Source: Pectinatus frisingensis | GTDB taxonomy: Bacteria > Bacillota > Negativicutes > Selenomonadales > Selenomonadaceae | DNA length: 64,000 nt | NCBI RefSeq assembly: GCF_015732285.1 | Contig: NZ_WIQU01000007.1 | Location: forward strand, 83,549-147,548 | Direction: 5' to 3' | In this document: positions 17,092 to 26,306 of the stretch, one piece after another | Layout: every line of letters begins with the position of its first letter | Position numbering within the stretch: the first letter of the stretch is position 1 | Made by a program: the position numbers and the translations under genes | Notes under the pieces: generated by a model | What the model saw: the letters and a program-made list of their open reading frames with translations, nothing else | What the model was told of the DNA's origin: nothing | Databases searched by the model: none

Positions 17092-18525
17092 ATGGAACAA
17101 GAACAGCTTGGAACGGATACGGCTGACAGCACAGCAGAACCATCTGAAAATAAAATAATTGAGAGCACATATAGGACAGTAAAACTGTTGAAACGGACCG
17201 ATACCAGCGAAACTATACTCGTAGCAGCAAAAAAAACAGGAGCGCTTTTTGTACTAAAGCATATTTATAGTACGGGTCTGGCTTATGATAAGCTGCGTAA
17301 TATCACCAGTTCGGTATTGCCAATCATTTATTATGTAAGCGAAAATAAGGCATTTGGTGTAACTACTGTTATTGAAGAATATATAACAGGAATAACATTG
17401 GTCGAATGGATGGAGCAAAGAGATCTGGAACCGATAAATGCCACGCTGGCAAAGCTGATATTTGAGCAGTTGGCTGATGGACTGCAAAAACTTCATGCTG
17501 CACATATAGTGCATCGTGCTATTTGTCCGGAAAACATTATGATAATGAGCGGCAAGGTAAAATATATCGGATTTGATCATTGTACTGCCAGTGATGACGT
17601 TGATAAAGTGACTTTATATAAAGGCATAACCGGATTTGCCGCACCGGAACAGACAACTTCCGGAAAAGCTGATTTTCGTAGTGACGTTTATTCGCTGGGA
17701 ATGACAATGCAGAATTTACTGGGAACTGACTATAAGGGGAAATATGCAAGAATCCTGCGCCGTTGTAAAAAAACATCTGACAAGCGTTATAAAGATGGGG
17801 CACAATTAAAAAAAGCAGTTAAAAATGCATGGTTGGTATCATTGGTGGAAATAGGAGGCATTTGCGCAGCAGTATATATCATTATATTTGGGGCGTTATT
17901 TGCCTTTAATAAGTGGTATGATCCAATGAAGGAAATAAAAGCACAGCAGGCGTTTGCTCAGGAACAGGAGAGTGCTAGACAGGAGGCTGAGCAGGCTGAA
18001 TTGGAAAAAGGCATGGGGAACAGTGATGGACAAGATGGTACTGATGTCGGAGTCAATGGATTGGCAAAGGGGAAGTTAAGTCTTAGTTTGGCTTTTCCCG
18101 GTAAACCGCAGGAGGAAAATGCCGACAGTATTGTGGTAAATATGGGAAAGGCAGCGGGGTTGTCGGAAGCGGGAGACGCAAAGGGGAAAGATTCTGTGTT
18201 TTTTCCCGATAAGGCAAAATTAGTTTTGACAATCAAAAATAACACTGATAGTGATATAAAAAACCCGGTGATAAAATTTGTCCCGTATTACATTGATTTA
18301 TCCCAGATTAGTGATCCACCCAATACGATAACTAAACATTTGGCCGGGGCTGTGGAATGTCGCCGTGATATAAGTATTCCTGCCGGTAATGAAATGAAAT
18401 TTGAATTACCGCTCAGCCGTGCAGTACTGCTTTATCCTGCGCAGCAAAATGCTAAAATAAAGGTTATTGTACATTCGGATAATTATGCTGATACTGCAGC
18501 GGAAATAAAGTTTGCTTTTAATTGA
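17092..18525 (+). CDS. Membrane-anchored Ser/Thr kinase-like protein, predicted pseudokinase
   Basis: 477 residues: kinase-like domain (about 25-245), one membrane helix (about 253-273), an acidic/Gln-rich linker and an exported beta-rich domain. The ATP-binding Lys is kept (FVLKHIY, K56). The catalytic loop reads HRAICPEN (141-148), so the proton-accepting Asp of HRD is Ala143. The DFG triad is replaced by IGFDH near 159-163. FAAPEQ and SDVYSLG keep the activation-segment and F-lobe motifs. The protein is therefore probably catalytically dead, acting as a binding or signalling scaffold (inference). Flanked by terminators; monocistronic. Confidence 0.85.
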   Translation: MEQEQLGTDTADSTAEPSENKIIESTYRTVKLLKRTDTSETILVAAKKTGALFVLKHIYSTGLAYDKLRNITSSVLPIIYYVSENKAFGVTTVIEEYITGITLVEWMEQRDLEPINATLAKLIFEQLADGLQKLHAAHIVHRAICPENIMIMSGKVKYIGFDHCTASDDVDKVTLYKGITGFAAPEQTTSGKADFRSDVYSLGMTMQNLLGTDYKGKYARILRRCKKTSDKRYKDGAQLKKAVKNAWLVSLVEIGGICAAVYIIIFGALFAFNKWYDPMKEIKAQQAFAQEQESARQEAEQAELEKGMGNSDGQDGTDVGVNGLAKGKLSLSLAFPGKPQEENADSIVVNMGKAAGLSEAGDAKGKDSVFFPDKAKLVLTIKNNTDSDIKNPVIKFVPYYIDLSQISDPPNTITKHLAGAVECRRDISIPAGNEMKFELPLSRAVLLYPAQQNAKIKVIVHSDNYADTAAEIKFAFN

Positions 18526-18568
18526 TATTGATTGCAGACAAACACAAAAAATGTTTAATTAGTTAATG

Positions 18569-18623
18569 CGAATACAGGGTATAAAAATGAAAGCTGTACT
18601 TTCATTTTTATACCCTGTATTCG
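18569..18623. terminator. Bidirectional terminator between convergent genes
   Basis: A perfect 25-bp stem (half CGAATACAGGGTATAAAAAT...) with loop CTGTA, between the pseudokinase and the deoR stop. Confidence 0.85.
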
Positions 18624-18658
18624 TTTGGCAATATGTAAAATATAATAAAAGAGATGAT

Positions 18659-19444
18659 TTATTTTGCTATTATAACATCAGATATATTATTTTTTATCAT
18701 TTTTAATACTGCGGTTTGTTCTGGAGAAAAATTATTTGACTCATCCACAATAACTTTGGAAATATCAGTTATATCGCATACTTTAATTAAAGAAGTTTTA
18801 TTCAGTTTGGTGCTGTCCAGCAATAAAATAACTTCTTCGGTATTTTCCATGGCGGCTTTTTTAGCTTCTATTTCAAAGGCATTGACATCGGTCAGGCCGT
18901 CTTTGAAAGATAAAGCTTTTCCCGAAAGAAAAAGCTTATTGGTGTTATATTGTTTTAAAAAAGTATTTGTATCAGTGCCAATCAGGGAAAGTGTACCATA
19001 TCGTAATATACCGCCAGCCAATATTATGTTTACATTTTTTATCAGATTGAAATAATTGCAGATACGTATACAGTTTGTAACAATGGTTATTTTTTTATCA
19101 ACAATGTACGGACATAAAGCATAGACAGTGGTGGAAGCATCTAAGAAAATTATATCACCATCATGGATGAGATTACTGGCGTATCTGGCTATAGCATTTT
19201 TCCCTGGAACATTTTGCTGAGCCCTTATTTTCAAGCTGTCATCAATGGGATCGGTATTATTTATTGATGTTGCTATAGCACCTTTCAGTACTCTTTTTAA
19301 TATACCTTTTTTTTCCAGATTTTCAAGGTCCCGCCGTATTGTCATTTCGGAGACAGCTAATTTTCGACTTAAATATTTTATCTCTACTTTTTTATGATTA
19401 TTTAATATTTCCTTGATGGCAAGCCATCTTTCCTCTTGTGTCAC
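18659..19444 (-). CDS. DeoR-family transcriptional repressor
   Basis: 261 residues. N-terminal winged helix with the family motif LSRKLAVSEMTIRRDLENLE. C-terminal sugar-phosphate sensor domain with FLDASTTVYAL, TIVTNCIRI, AGGILRYGTLSLIG and LLLDSTKLNKTSL. A GTG start was chosen because GAAAGGAG lies six bases upstream; the in-frame ATG 11 codons earlier has none. It diverges from mtnK-mtnA-EIIC-aldolase, so it is very likely the local repressor, released by a phosphorylated sugar such as methylthioribose phosphate (inference). Confidence 0.9.
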   Translation of the reverse strand: MTQEERWLAIKEILNNHKKVEIKYLSRKLAVSEMTIRRDLENLEKKGILKRVLKGAIATSINNTDPIDDSLKIRAQQNVPGKNAIARYASNLIHDGDIIFLDASTTVYALCPYIVDKKITIVTNCIRICNYFNLIKNVNIILAGGILRYGTLSLIGTDTNTFLKQYNTNKLFLSGKALSFKDGLTDVNAFEIEAKKAAMENTEEVILLLDSTKLNKTSLIKVCDITDISKVIVDESNNFSPEQTAVLKMIKNNISDVIIAK

Positions 19445-19635
19445 AGGAGACTCCTTTCCTGAATAATAGTCATTCATGAGAATTTATATATTTAATATAG
19501 CATAGCAATACTGTTTGTGAAAGAATAATACTGAAATATAGTAAATTTTTTTGTTATATGCAGTATGTGTATGGAAATAGTACATAATCGATGAAATTTA
19601 TAAAATTTTACAAAATTTTATTATTATATGCCATT

Positions 19636-19690
19636 TGTTAAAATTAACATTATGATGTAATATTTAAACATAAAATGTTAATAAATAACA
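19636..19690. promoter_or_regulatory. Two TGTTA/TAACA dyads upstream of mtnK, candidate DeoR operators
   Basis: TGTTA-N4-TAACA at 19636-19649 and TGTTA-N5-TAACA at 19676-19690. The first overlaps a possible promoter (TTGTTA 19635-19640, 17-bp spacer, TAATAT 19658-19663). The second lies just before the ribosome site. Paired sites bracketing the start of transcription suit a looping repressor. Confidence 0.5.
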
Positions 19691-19715
19691 TAAATGAATA
19701 TCAGGGGGTATAAAA

Positions 19716-20921
19716 ATGATGCAGTATCAAGCGATGAATAATGAAATCATCGGAGATTATTTAAAGAAAAATGGTATATTTCCTAAGAACCATAAATTGA
19801 ACAGTAAGGAAGTCGGGGATGGAAATTTAAATTTGGTATTTCGTGTTACCGATTTGGAAAATAATAAAAGGGTTATTGTGAAACAAGCCTTACCATATCT
19901 TAAAATTGCCGGTGACGGTTGGAAGTTGACTTTGGACAGAAATAGAATAGAGACAGAAACTTTGAAGTTGCAAGGGCAAGTCTGTCCAGGTGCAGTTCCT
20001 GAAATTTATCATCACAGTGATCAATATGCGCTTACCGTGATGGAAGATTTGGGGGATATGGAAATTCTGCGTAAAGCGATGATGGAGATGAAGTCATTTC
20101 CCAAATTTCCTAAACAGATCGGACAGTTTATGGCTAGAAATTTGTTTTTGACTTCTGATATGGGAATGGGTCCAATGGGTAAAAAGAAAATTGTGGGTAA
20201 ATTTATTAGTCCGGAACTTTGTGATATAACGGAAAGATTAGTTTTAAATGATCCTTATACCGATGCTGAATCAAATGATATTAATAAATATATTAAGGCT
20301 GATGTTGAAAAAATGTGGTCGGACAAAAGGATAACCCTTGAGGTCGCCAAGCTGAAAGATATATTTATGACCAAGGCTGAATCTTTGCTGCACGGTGATT
20401 TACATACTGGTTCAATTTTCATTAATGATGATAAAATGGTAGTGTTTGATTGTGAATTCGCTTTTTATGGTCCCTATGGATATGATATAGGTTTGTTATT
20501 TGCAAATTTTCTTTTGAATTATGCTTCATGGGAAGGAAGAGATGATAAGGATAATCAGGCGATAACCGCTTATAGAAAACATCTTTTGACATCTATAAAA
20601 GAAATTTGGGCAGAATTTGTTAATGAATTTAATATTTTATGGGGAAATAAAACCAAAGATACAATAACAACTGTAGATGGGTATAAGGAATATTATTTAG
20701 GAAATTTGTTGCATGAAACAGCAGGCTTTTGTGCTTGTGAAATTTTGCGGAGAATTATTGGTATGGCGCATGTACCGGATATGGATATAATAGAAAATCT
20801 GCAGGAAAGAGCAAAGGCGCAACAGATGGGAATGCAAATCGCACAGGCTGTTTTGTTGAGACGGGAAAGTATAGAATCTATTATTGATTTTGTGAAAATA
20901 ATTGAAGCTGCAGTTAATTAA
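19716..20921 (+). CDS. mtnK: Methylthioribose kinase
   Basis: Phosphorylates 5-methylthioribose (possibly also 5-deoxyribose) at C1 with ATP. 401 residues, standard length. Aminoglycoside-kinase-like fold: GDGNLNLVFRV near the N-terminus for the nucleotide loop, VMEDLGDME in the hinge. The catalytic motif is HGDLHTGSIF, followed by FDCEFAFYGPYGYDIG. First gene of a four-gene operon. Ribosome site GGGGGT; two TGTTA/TAACA dyads lie upstream and a DeoR gene diverges. Confidence 0.95.
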   Translation: MMQYQAMNNEIIGDYLKKNGIFPKNHKLNSKEVGDGNLNLVFRVTDLENNKRVIVKQALPYLKIAGDGWKLTLDRNRIETETLKLQGQVCPGAVPEIYHHSDQYALTVMEDLGDMEILRKAMMEMKSFPKFPKQIGQFMARNLFLTSDMGMGPMGKKKIVGKFISPELCDITERLVLNDPYTDAESNDINKYIKADVEKMWSDKRITLEVAKLKDIFMTKAESLLHGDLHTGSIFINDDKMVVFDCEFAFYGPYGYDIGLLFANFLLNYASWEGRDDKDNQAITAYRKHLLTSIKEIWAEFVNEFNILWGNKTKDTITTVDGYKEYYLGNLLHETAGFCACEILRRIIGMAHVPDMDIIENLQERAKAQQMGMQIAQAVLLRRESIESIIDFVKIIEAAVN

Positions 20922-21016
20922 TAAACGCATTGTCGTATAGAGAAATTGTTTTACTAAAAGTGTGAATAATGTGATTCTTACATGAAAACAGGATTATTTA
21001 GAGGAGGAAATATATT

Positions 21017-22063
21017 ATGTCGGAATTGTTTGCAATAAAATGGAAAGATGCTGATGATAAATTGGTTTTGCTTGATCAGACCAAATTACCTAATTCAATA
21101 GAGTATATAGAATATGATACAGTGGAGGGCATTTATGATGCTATAAAAACTATGGTGGTAAGAGGAGCTCCGGCTATAGGAGTTACAGCCGGTTATGGAT
21201 TGTATTTTGGTATAAAGAATGCACCGGAAACATCTTTCACAGATTTTTACGGATATGTCAGAGGTAAAGCCGATTATCTCAATTCAAGCAGACCCACAGC
21301 AGTTAACCTTTCCTGGGCACTTAAACGAATGTTGAAAAAAATTGATGATGTGAAGGAGTATAAAATAACTGATATCAAAAAAATAATGCGGGAAGAAGCA
21401 ATTCGTATCCATCATGAAGATGAACAAATCTGTCGGACAATAGGAGAAAATCTTATAACTTTGCTTAAAGATGATATGGGAATACTGACACATTGTAATG
21501 CCGGCCAGCTGGCTACATCGAAATATGGTACGGCCACAGCACCAATGTATCTGGCCAAGGAAAAAGGCTGGCATTTGAAAATTTATTCTGATGAAACACG
21601 TCCAAGGTTGCAGGGATCTACTTTGACGGCCTTGGAATTGCAGATGGCAGGAATTGATGTCACTACGATAACAGATAATATGGCGGCAGTGGTGATGGCA
21701 CAACATAAAATAGATGCAGTGATCGTCGGCTGTGACAGAATTGCTGCCAATGGAGATACCGCCAATAAAATAGGGACTTTTGGGGTATCAATTTTAGCCG
21801 GATATTTTGGTATACCAATGTATATTGCGGCTCCGACACCGAGTATAGATTTGAATACACCTGCGGGACTGGATATTCCAATAGAAGAACGTGATCCTAA
21901 AGAGATAACATGTCGCTTTGGTGTGTGGACAGCACCGAAAGATGTTAAAGTTTATAATCCCTCTTTTGATGTTACACCACATGAAAATATAACGGCTATA
22001 GTCACGGAAAAGGGAATAGTGTATCCGCCGTTTAAAGAAAATCTGCAGAAAATATTAAAGTAG
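21017..22063 (+). CDS. mtnA: Methylthioribose-1-phosphate isomerase
   Basis: Converts 5-methylthioribose-1-phosphate to methylthioribulose-1-phosphate. 348 residues, eIF2B-like fold. [15 protein letters not shown] is the N-terminal signature. Cys160 (LTHCNAG) and Asp240 ([11 protein letters not shown]) fall at exactly the positions of the catalytic pair known from the Bacillus enzyme. Ribosome site GAGGAGG. No mtnB, mtnW or mtnX follows; instead a class II aldolase closes the operon, so the classical methionine salvage route is not encoded here. Confidence 0.96.
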   Translation: MSELFAIKWKDADDKLVLLDQTKLPNSIEYIEYDTVEGIYDAIKTMVVRGAPAIGVTAGYGLYFGIKNAPETSFTDFYGYVRGKADYLNSSRPTAVNLSWALKRMLKKIDDVKEYKITDIKKIMREEAIRIHHEDEQICRTIGENLITLLKDDMGILTHCNAGQLATSKYGTATAPMYLAKEKGWHLKIYSDETRPRLQGSTLTALELQMAGIDVTTITDNMAAVVMAQHKIDAVIVGCDRIAANGDTANKIGTFGVSILAGYFGIPMYIAAPTPSIDLNTPAGLDIPIEERDPKEITCRFGVWTAPKDVKVYNPSFDVTPHENITAIVTEKGIVYPPFKENLQKILK

Positions 22064-22166
22064 TCGGTCAGGAAGACAGCAAAAGTAGTGTATCAGGTGT
22101 CAAAAAATATAAAAAAACCGATGCAGTACGGTTGTAGTATTAATTTTGATAGGGGAATAAAGATAA

Positions 22167-23534
22167 ATGGGAGATATAATAAAATATATCCTGGACATGG
22201 GGGCAGCAGTTTTTTTGCCAATTGTTATGATCCTTATAGCATTGGGGGTAAAGATGAAGTTCAAAAAAGCTGTGGTATGCGGTTTAACTTTGGGTATAGC
22301 TTTCACTGGAATGAATGTGGTGTTGGGATTTATGTTTCAATCGATAAGTCCGGCAGCTACAGCGTTTGTAAATAGTACGGGAATAAAACTTACCACGATA
22401 GATGTTGGCTGGGCACCGGTGGCAGCTATAGCATGGGCGTGGCCGTACGCATTGATAATTTTTCCGATACAGATAGGAATAAATGTTGTTATGTTGGCAT
22501 TGGGATGGACAAACTGCCTTAATGTAGATATGTGGAATGTATGGGGAAAAATTTTAACGGCGACCTTGGTGGCAGCAATTACAGGTAGTATAGTTTTAGC
22601 ATTTATTGCTGCGGCCATTCAGGTTGTATTGGAATTAAAAAATGCGGATATAGTGCAAAAATCAGTAGCAGATTTATCAAAAATACACAATATTACCTGT
22701 CCGCATGTTATGAACCTAGAAGGTGTCGTATTGGCACCGATAAGTAAATTGTTGGATCAGATTCCCGGAGTGAATAAAATTAATTTGGATTCTGATAAAC
22801 TTAAAGAAAAAATCGGTATATTTGGAGAAAATAGTGTCATGGGCTTTATTGTCGGTGTACTTATTGCCGGGATAGGTCAATGCAGTTTAAAGGTGATATT
22901 ACAGACTGGTGTTGAAATTGCCACAGCATTGGTGCTTTTCCCGCTTGTAGCAAATTTATTCCTAGAGTCTTTGGGTCCTATAGCTGAAGCCGCTGGTGAT
23001 TATATGAAAAAAAGATACAAGGGCAGAGAATTCTGCATTGGCATTGATTGGTCGGTCATGGGCGGACGTTCCGAGCTTTGGGTAACTTCGATATTACTTG
23101 TTCCGGTGGAATTGATTTTGGCAATAGTATTGGCAAAATTTGGTATAAATAGTGTTTTGCCTTTAGCAGCAATAATAAATGTGGCTGCAACTGTGCCGGC
23201 ACTTATTATAACCGGTGGCAATATTTTTAAGATGTTTATAATGGGTGTGATAACAACGCCAATATATCTAATTGTTTCTTCTGAGTTCGCACCGGTACTT
23301 ACCAATTTAGCAGAAGTGCAACATACTCTTACAATCCCGCAAGGACAGCTTTTGACCTATTATGGTATAGAAGGACCAGAGTTCAGATGGATATTGACTC
23401 ATGCTGCTAATGTGATAAATGGAGAATTTTGGGGGATAGGATTATTAATATGTTTCATGGGATTATTCTTTTGGTATGTTAAGTTTATGAAGAAAAAAGA
23501 TATCCAAATGGAATTGAAAGAACAAAAAGACTAG
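22167..23534 (+). CDS. Galactitol-type PTS EIIC membrane component (orphan)
   Basis: 455 residues, about 10-12 hydrophobic segments, with the GatC-family pattern (MGAAVFLPIVMILIALGVKM at the start, GIDWSVMGGRSELW in the middle). Family members are the translocating subunit of galactitol/pentitol PTS systems. No EIIA or EIIB gene lies in the operon. It sits between mtnA and the aldolase and follows a dedicated kinase, so it may import methylthioribose or 5-deoxyribose as free sugar (inference). EIIA/EIIB elsewhere in the genome cannot be excluded. Ribosome site AGGGGAA. Confidence 0.85.
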   Translation: MGDIIKYILDMGAAVFLPIVMILIALGVKMKFKKAVVCGLTLGIAFTGMNVVLGFMFQSISPAATAFVNSTGIKLTTIDVGWAPVAAIAWAWPYALIIFPIQIGINVVMLALGWTNCLNVDMWNVWGKILTATLVAAITGSIVLAFIAAAIQVVLELKNADIVQKSVADLSKIHNITCPHVMNLEGVVLAPISKLLDQIPGVNKINLDSDKLKEKIGIFGENSVMGFIVGVLIAGIGQCSLKVILQTGVEIATALVLFPLVANLFLESLGPIAEAAGDYMKKRYKGREFCIGIDWSVMGGRSELWVTSILLVPVELILAIVLAKFGINSVLPLAAIINVAATVPALIITGGNIFKMFIMGVITTPIYLIVSSEFAPVLTNLAEVQHTLTIPQGQLLTYYGIEGPEFRWILTHAANVINGEFWGIGLLICFMGLFFWYVKFMKKKDIQMELKEQKD

Positions 23535-23564
23535 ATGCATGATGCAAAACCGGAGGGAGAAAAT

Positions 23565-24221
23565 ATGCTCGAGTATAAGAAGCAAGAATTAGTAGAAATG
23601 GCTAAAAAGGCAAGCAATGATGGATTGTGTAAGCATAAATCAGGAAATTTCAGTATCAGGGATGAAATCACCGGTTATATACTGATAACTCCCTCAGGTG
23701 TTGACAGGGAAGATTTAACACCGGAAGATATATGTGTAATGGACTCTCACCTAAATGTAATTGAGAACGAACATGATTTAAAACCAAGCAGTGAGGTGCT
23801 TATGCATATTTATGCGTATAAGTCGAGAAATGACATAAAAGCAGTCGTGCATACACATTCTCGTTTTGCAACGGCTTTTGCCGTATTGAAAAAACCGATA
23901 CCGCCAATAGTTTATGAAGCGGCATATTACGGTGGGACTGTATATGTGGCACCGTATGGCCGGCCTGGTACTAAAGAACTGGCTAAATCGATAATTGAAC
24001 CATTGAAAAAATCAGATGCCTGCCTGCTGGAAAGTCATGGTGTTATAACTGTGGGGGAAAGCATTGAAGAAACTTATCTTAAGGCTAAATATGTGGAGGA
24101 AATAGCAGAAATTTATTACAGGACGTTGACAATGAATAATAATAAAGAACCACATGTTTTATCTGATGAAGAACTAAAAAAATGGGAATATCCTTCCTAT
24201 ATAAAATTTAATAACAAATAA
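23565..24221 (+). CDS. Class II aldolase (FucA/Ald2-like)
   Basis: 218 residues from the ATG after GGAGGGAG; an upstream in-frame ATG lacks a ribosome site. Zinc ligands His96 and His98 (HTHSR) and His158 (ESHGV), with Glu77 (KPSSE) as the expected catalytic acid, as in L-fuculose-phosphate aldolase. In DHAP-shunt operons the aldolase beside mtnK and mtnA splits methylthioribulose-1-phosphate (or 5-deoxyribulose-1-phosphate) into dihydroxyacetone phosphate and an aldehyde. That role is inferred from context. Last gene of the operon, with a hairpin 2 bp after the stop. Confidence 0.9.
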   Translation: MLEYKKQELVEMAKKASNDGLCKHKSGNFSIRDEITGYILITPSGVDREDLTPEDICVMDSHLNVIENEHDLKPSSEVLMHIYAYKSRNDIKAVVHTHSRFATAFAVLKKPIPPIVYEAAYYGGTVYVAPYGRPGTKELAKSIIEPLKKSDACLLESHGVITVGESIEETYLKAKYVEEIAEIYYRTLTMNNNKEPHVLSDEELKKWEYPSYIKFNNK

Positions 24222-24222
24222 A

Positions 24223-24264
24223 ATAAGACCTGCCTGCCCTTGATAAAGGGTAAGCAGGTCTTAT
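24223..24264. terminator. Terminator between the aldolase and the HAD gene
   Basis: ATAAGACCTGC pairs with GCAGGTCTTAT, with an inner CCCTT/AAGGG stem. The T-rich side faces the minus strand, so it mainly serves the HAD gene. Confidence 0.8.
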
Positions 24265-24272
24265 CAGAATAA

Positions 24273-25088
24273 TCAATTAATAGGCCTATTGTTATTGAGG
24301 ACTTTGTTTATGGCTTTAGCAACACCGTCAGCGTTACAGGTATCAGTTATAAAGGTTGCTGCTTTTTTGGCGGGAACAATAGCATTACCCATAGCTGCAG
24401 AAGTACCGGCATAACCGAGCATGGCAATATCATTGTCACCATCACCTAGTGTCATTATATTTTCCCGATGGATGTTCAAGTATTCGGCTAAATATTTTAA
24501 ACCGACCGCTTTGGTAATATCAGGTGGTGTTATATCGATCGTATAACCAGTATTTTGTTGGAATTTAACAAATGACCTAAATTTTTCTTCAAGCATTTGT
24601 GTAAGTTCAAGTGGTATTTTAGTATTGCTCCTGATTACTACCTGGGTAACTTTTTTAGTATAAGGTTTATAATTATGACCAACTTCAGTCATGTTGAATC
24701 CCTTTACAGTATGGTATCCGGAGAACATGTCCCAGGAAAAATAGGGTGCAAATTTTTGTGTGCCAATATACCAGCTGCAATAGATATTATGTTCGAAGAA
24801 AAAAGCTAATAGTTCTTCTACGGCAGCATCGTCAATATATGTTTCGAATATTGGTTCATCTGTATTAATGTCGCGTATCATAGCACCATTGCAGGATATT
24901 ACAGGTACATTGGCCCCTATTGCTTTTCCAAAAAAAGCAGCAGCAAAATGCATACGGCCGGTTGCTATGGTGATATTTATTCCCTGTTCATAAGCTGATT
25001 GAAAAGCTTTTATGTTGGCAGGGCTGACTTTTTTTTCATCATTGAGCAGAGTGCCGTCTAGATCAGTAGCAATTAACTTTATTGGCAT
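24273..25088 (-). CDS. Cof-type HAD-superfamily phosphatase
   Basis: 271 residues, close to YwpJ/YidA-type sugar or cofactor phosphatases. Motif I DLDGTLLND at residues 9-17, motif II TIATGR, a C2B cap in the middle, and motif III/IV MTLGDGDNDIAML. The last part VPAKKAATFITDTCNADGVAKAI is typical of the family. The substrate cannot be told from sequence. It converges with the methylthioribose operon and could dephosphorylate a sugar phosphate from it, but such enzymes are common everywhere. Confidence 0.88.
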   Translation of the reverse strand: MPIKLIATDLDGTLLNDEKKVSPANIKAFQSAYEQGINITIATGRMHFAAAFFGKAIGANVPVISCNGAMIRDINTDEPIFETYIDDAAVEELLAFFFEHNIYCSWYIGTQKFAPYFSWDMFSGYHTVKGFNMTEVGHNYKPYTKKVTQVVIRSNTKIPLELTQMLEEKFRSFVKFQQNTGYTIDITPPDITKAVGLKYLAEYLNIHRENIMTLGDGDNDIAMLGYAGTSAAMGNAIVPAKKAATFITDTCNADGVAKAINKVLNNNRPIN

Positions 25089-25291
25089 CGTAAAAAATCC
25101 GTCCTTTATGATTTACTTTAGCAATGAATAATAAAATATAATATCTTTCATGATATGGAAGATTATTAAATATAGTGGTTGGTTTATAATTTTTTTATAA
25201 GTTGTACTGCGGTTATTATAACTTATTTATTTTATAAAATAAATAGCGGAAATATTTGCTATACTATTATAAATAATATAATATATAAACA

Positions 25292-25404
25292 GGGGTTGTC
25301 GCAGGCAACCATTTTCATTCATAAATATGCAATATTTTGTTCCTTTTGTGGAGAATCGTGTAGCGGTGACGAATTGCATCTTTATGGGGCTAATGTTGTG
25401 CCCC
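25292..25404 (-). repeat. Interspersed palindromic repeat, copy A
   Basis: One of four related elements in the window, here reversed with respect to copies B and C. Ends GGGGTTGTC and GTTGTGCCCC form an imperfect inverted repeat. The conserved core (read on the minus strand as AATATTGCATATTTATGAAT) is at 25311-25336. It fills much of the 363-bp gap before thiD; the rest is A+T-rich with no riboswitch motif seen. Confidence 0.8.
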
Positions 25405-25451
25405 ATTGGAAAGTGCAGTTTGTATGATTAATTATGTAAATGGGTGTTTAT

Positions 25452-26273
25452 ATGAAAAAGGTTTTGACTATTGCAGGATCGGATTGCAGCGGCGGAGCAG
25501 GAATTCAGGCGGATATCAAGACAATTACAGCTCATAGAATGTATGCAATGAGTGTAATCACGGCATTAACAGCGCAAAATACCACCGGTGTATATAATAT
25601 ATCAAAAGTAGATGCTGATTTTGTGGCAGCACAGCTGGATGCAGTGTTTACTGATATTATTCCCGATGCGGTAAAAATTGGGATGGTTTCCAATGATGAT
25701 GTAATAAAAGCAATTGCGCAAAAGTTGCGGCAATATGATGCTCAAAATATAGTGATTGATCCGGTTATGGTTTCTACATCAGGCAGCAAATTGATTGATA
25801 AAACTGCTGTTGAATCATTAAAGAAAGAATTATTGCCTTTGGCAAGGTTGATTACACCCAATATTTGTGAGGCAGAAGTATTGTGCGGATTCATGCCCCG
25901 CAATGACGAGGAAATGGAGAAAGCCGCTATAGCAATACATGATACAATTTTTGATGGGCGCAATGATGATTGCGGTGTGTTGATAAAAGGTGGACATCTT
26001 ATTGGCAGTGCTGATGATATTATGCGCGATAAATCACTGACTTATATATATCACGGGAAAAGGATAAATAACCCCAATACACATGGAACCGGATGTACTT
26101 TATCATCAGCTGCTGCATGTAATTTGGCAGACGGAATGACGTTACATGGAAGTATTAAATATGCTAAAAAATACATTAATTTACTGCTGGCGGATAAATT
26201 AAATATCGGCCGGGGAACCGGACCGCTTAATCATATGGCGGCGTGCACGTGGATAACAAGGGATACACTATAA
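25452..26273 (+). CDS. thiD: Hydroxymethylpyrimidine/phosphomethylpyrimidine kinase
   Basis: Phosphorylates the pyrimidine precursor of thiamine twice. 273 residues, ribokinase fold. N-terminus VLTIAGSDCSGGAGIQADIK is the family signature; MSVITALTAQNT, VIDPVMVSTSG and NPNTHGTGCTLSSA follow, the last holding the catalytic region. The start was set at the ATG after GGGTG; an ATG four codons earlier is possible. No TPP riboswitch and no other thi gene adjoin it, so a role in pyridoxal salvage is a minor alternative. ubiB begins 33 bp downstream. Confidence 0.92.
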   Translation: MKKVLTIAGSDCSGGAGIQADIKTITAHRMYAMSVITALTAQNTTGVYNISKVDADFVAAQLDAVFTDIIPDAVKIGMVSNDDVIKAIAQKLRQYDAQNIVIDPVMVSTSGSKLIDKTAVESLKKELLPLARLITPNICEAEVLCGFMPRNDEEMEKAAIAIHDTIFDGRNDDCGVLIKGGHLIGSADDIMRDKSLTYIYHGKRINNPNTHGTGCTLSSAAACNLADGMTLHGSIKYAKKYINLLLADKLNIGRGTGPLNHMAACTWITRDTL

Positions 26274-26306
26274 CAGGCAAGAGTTCAATTGGGGCAGGGA
26301 CAAGGC

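Noticed and set aside
25089..25451. TPP riboswitch before thiD
   Set aside because: The conserved CTGAGA and ACCTGA blocks are missing; the gap is occupied by repeat copy A.
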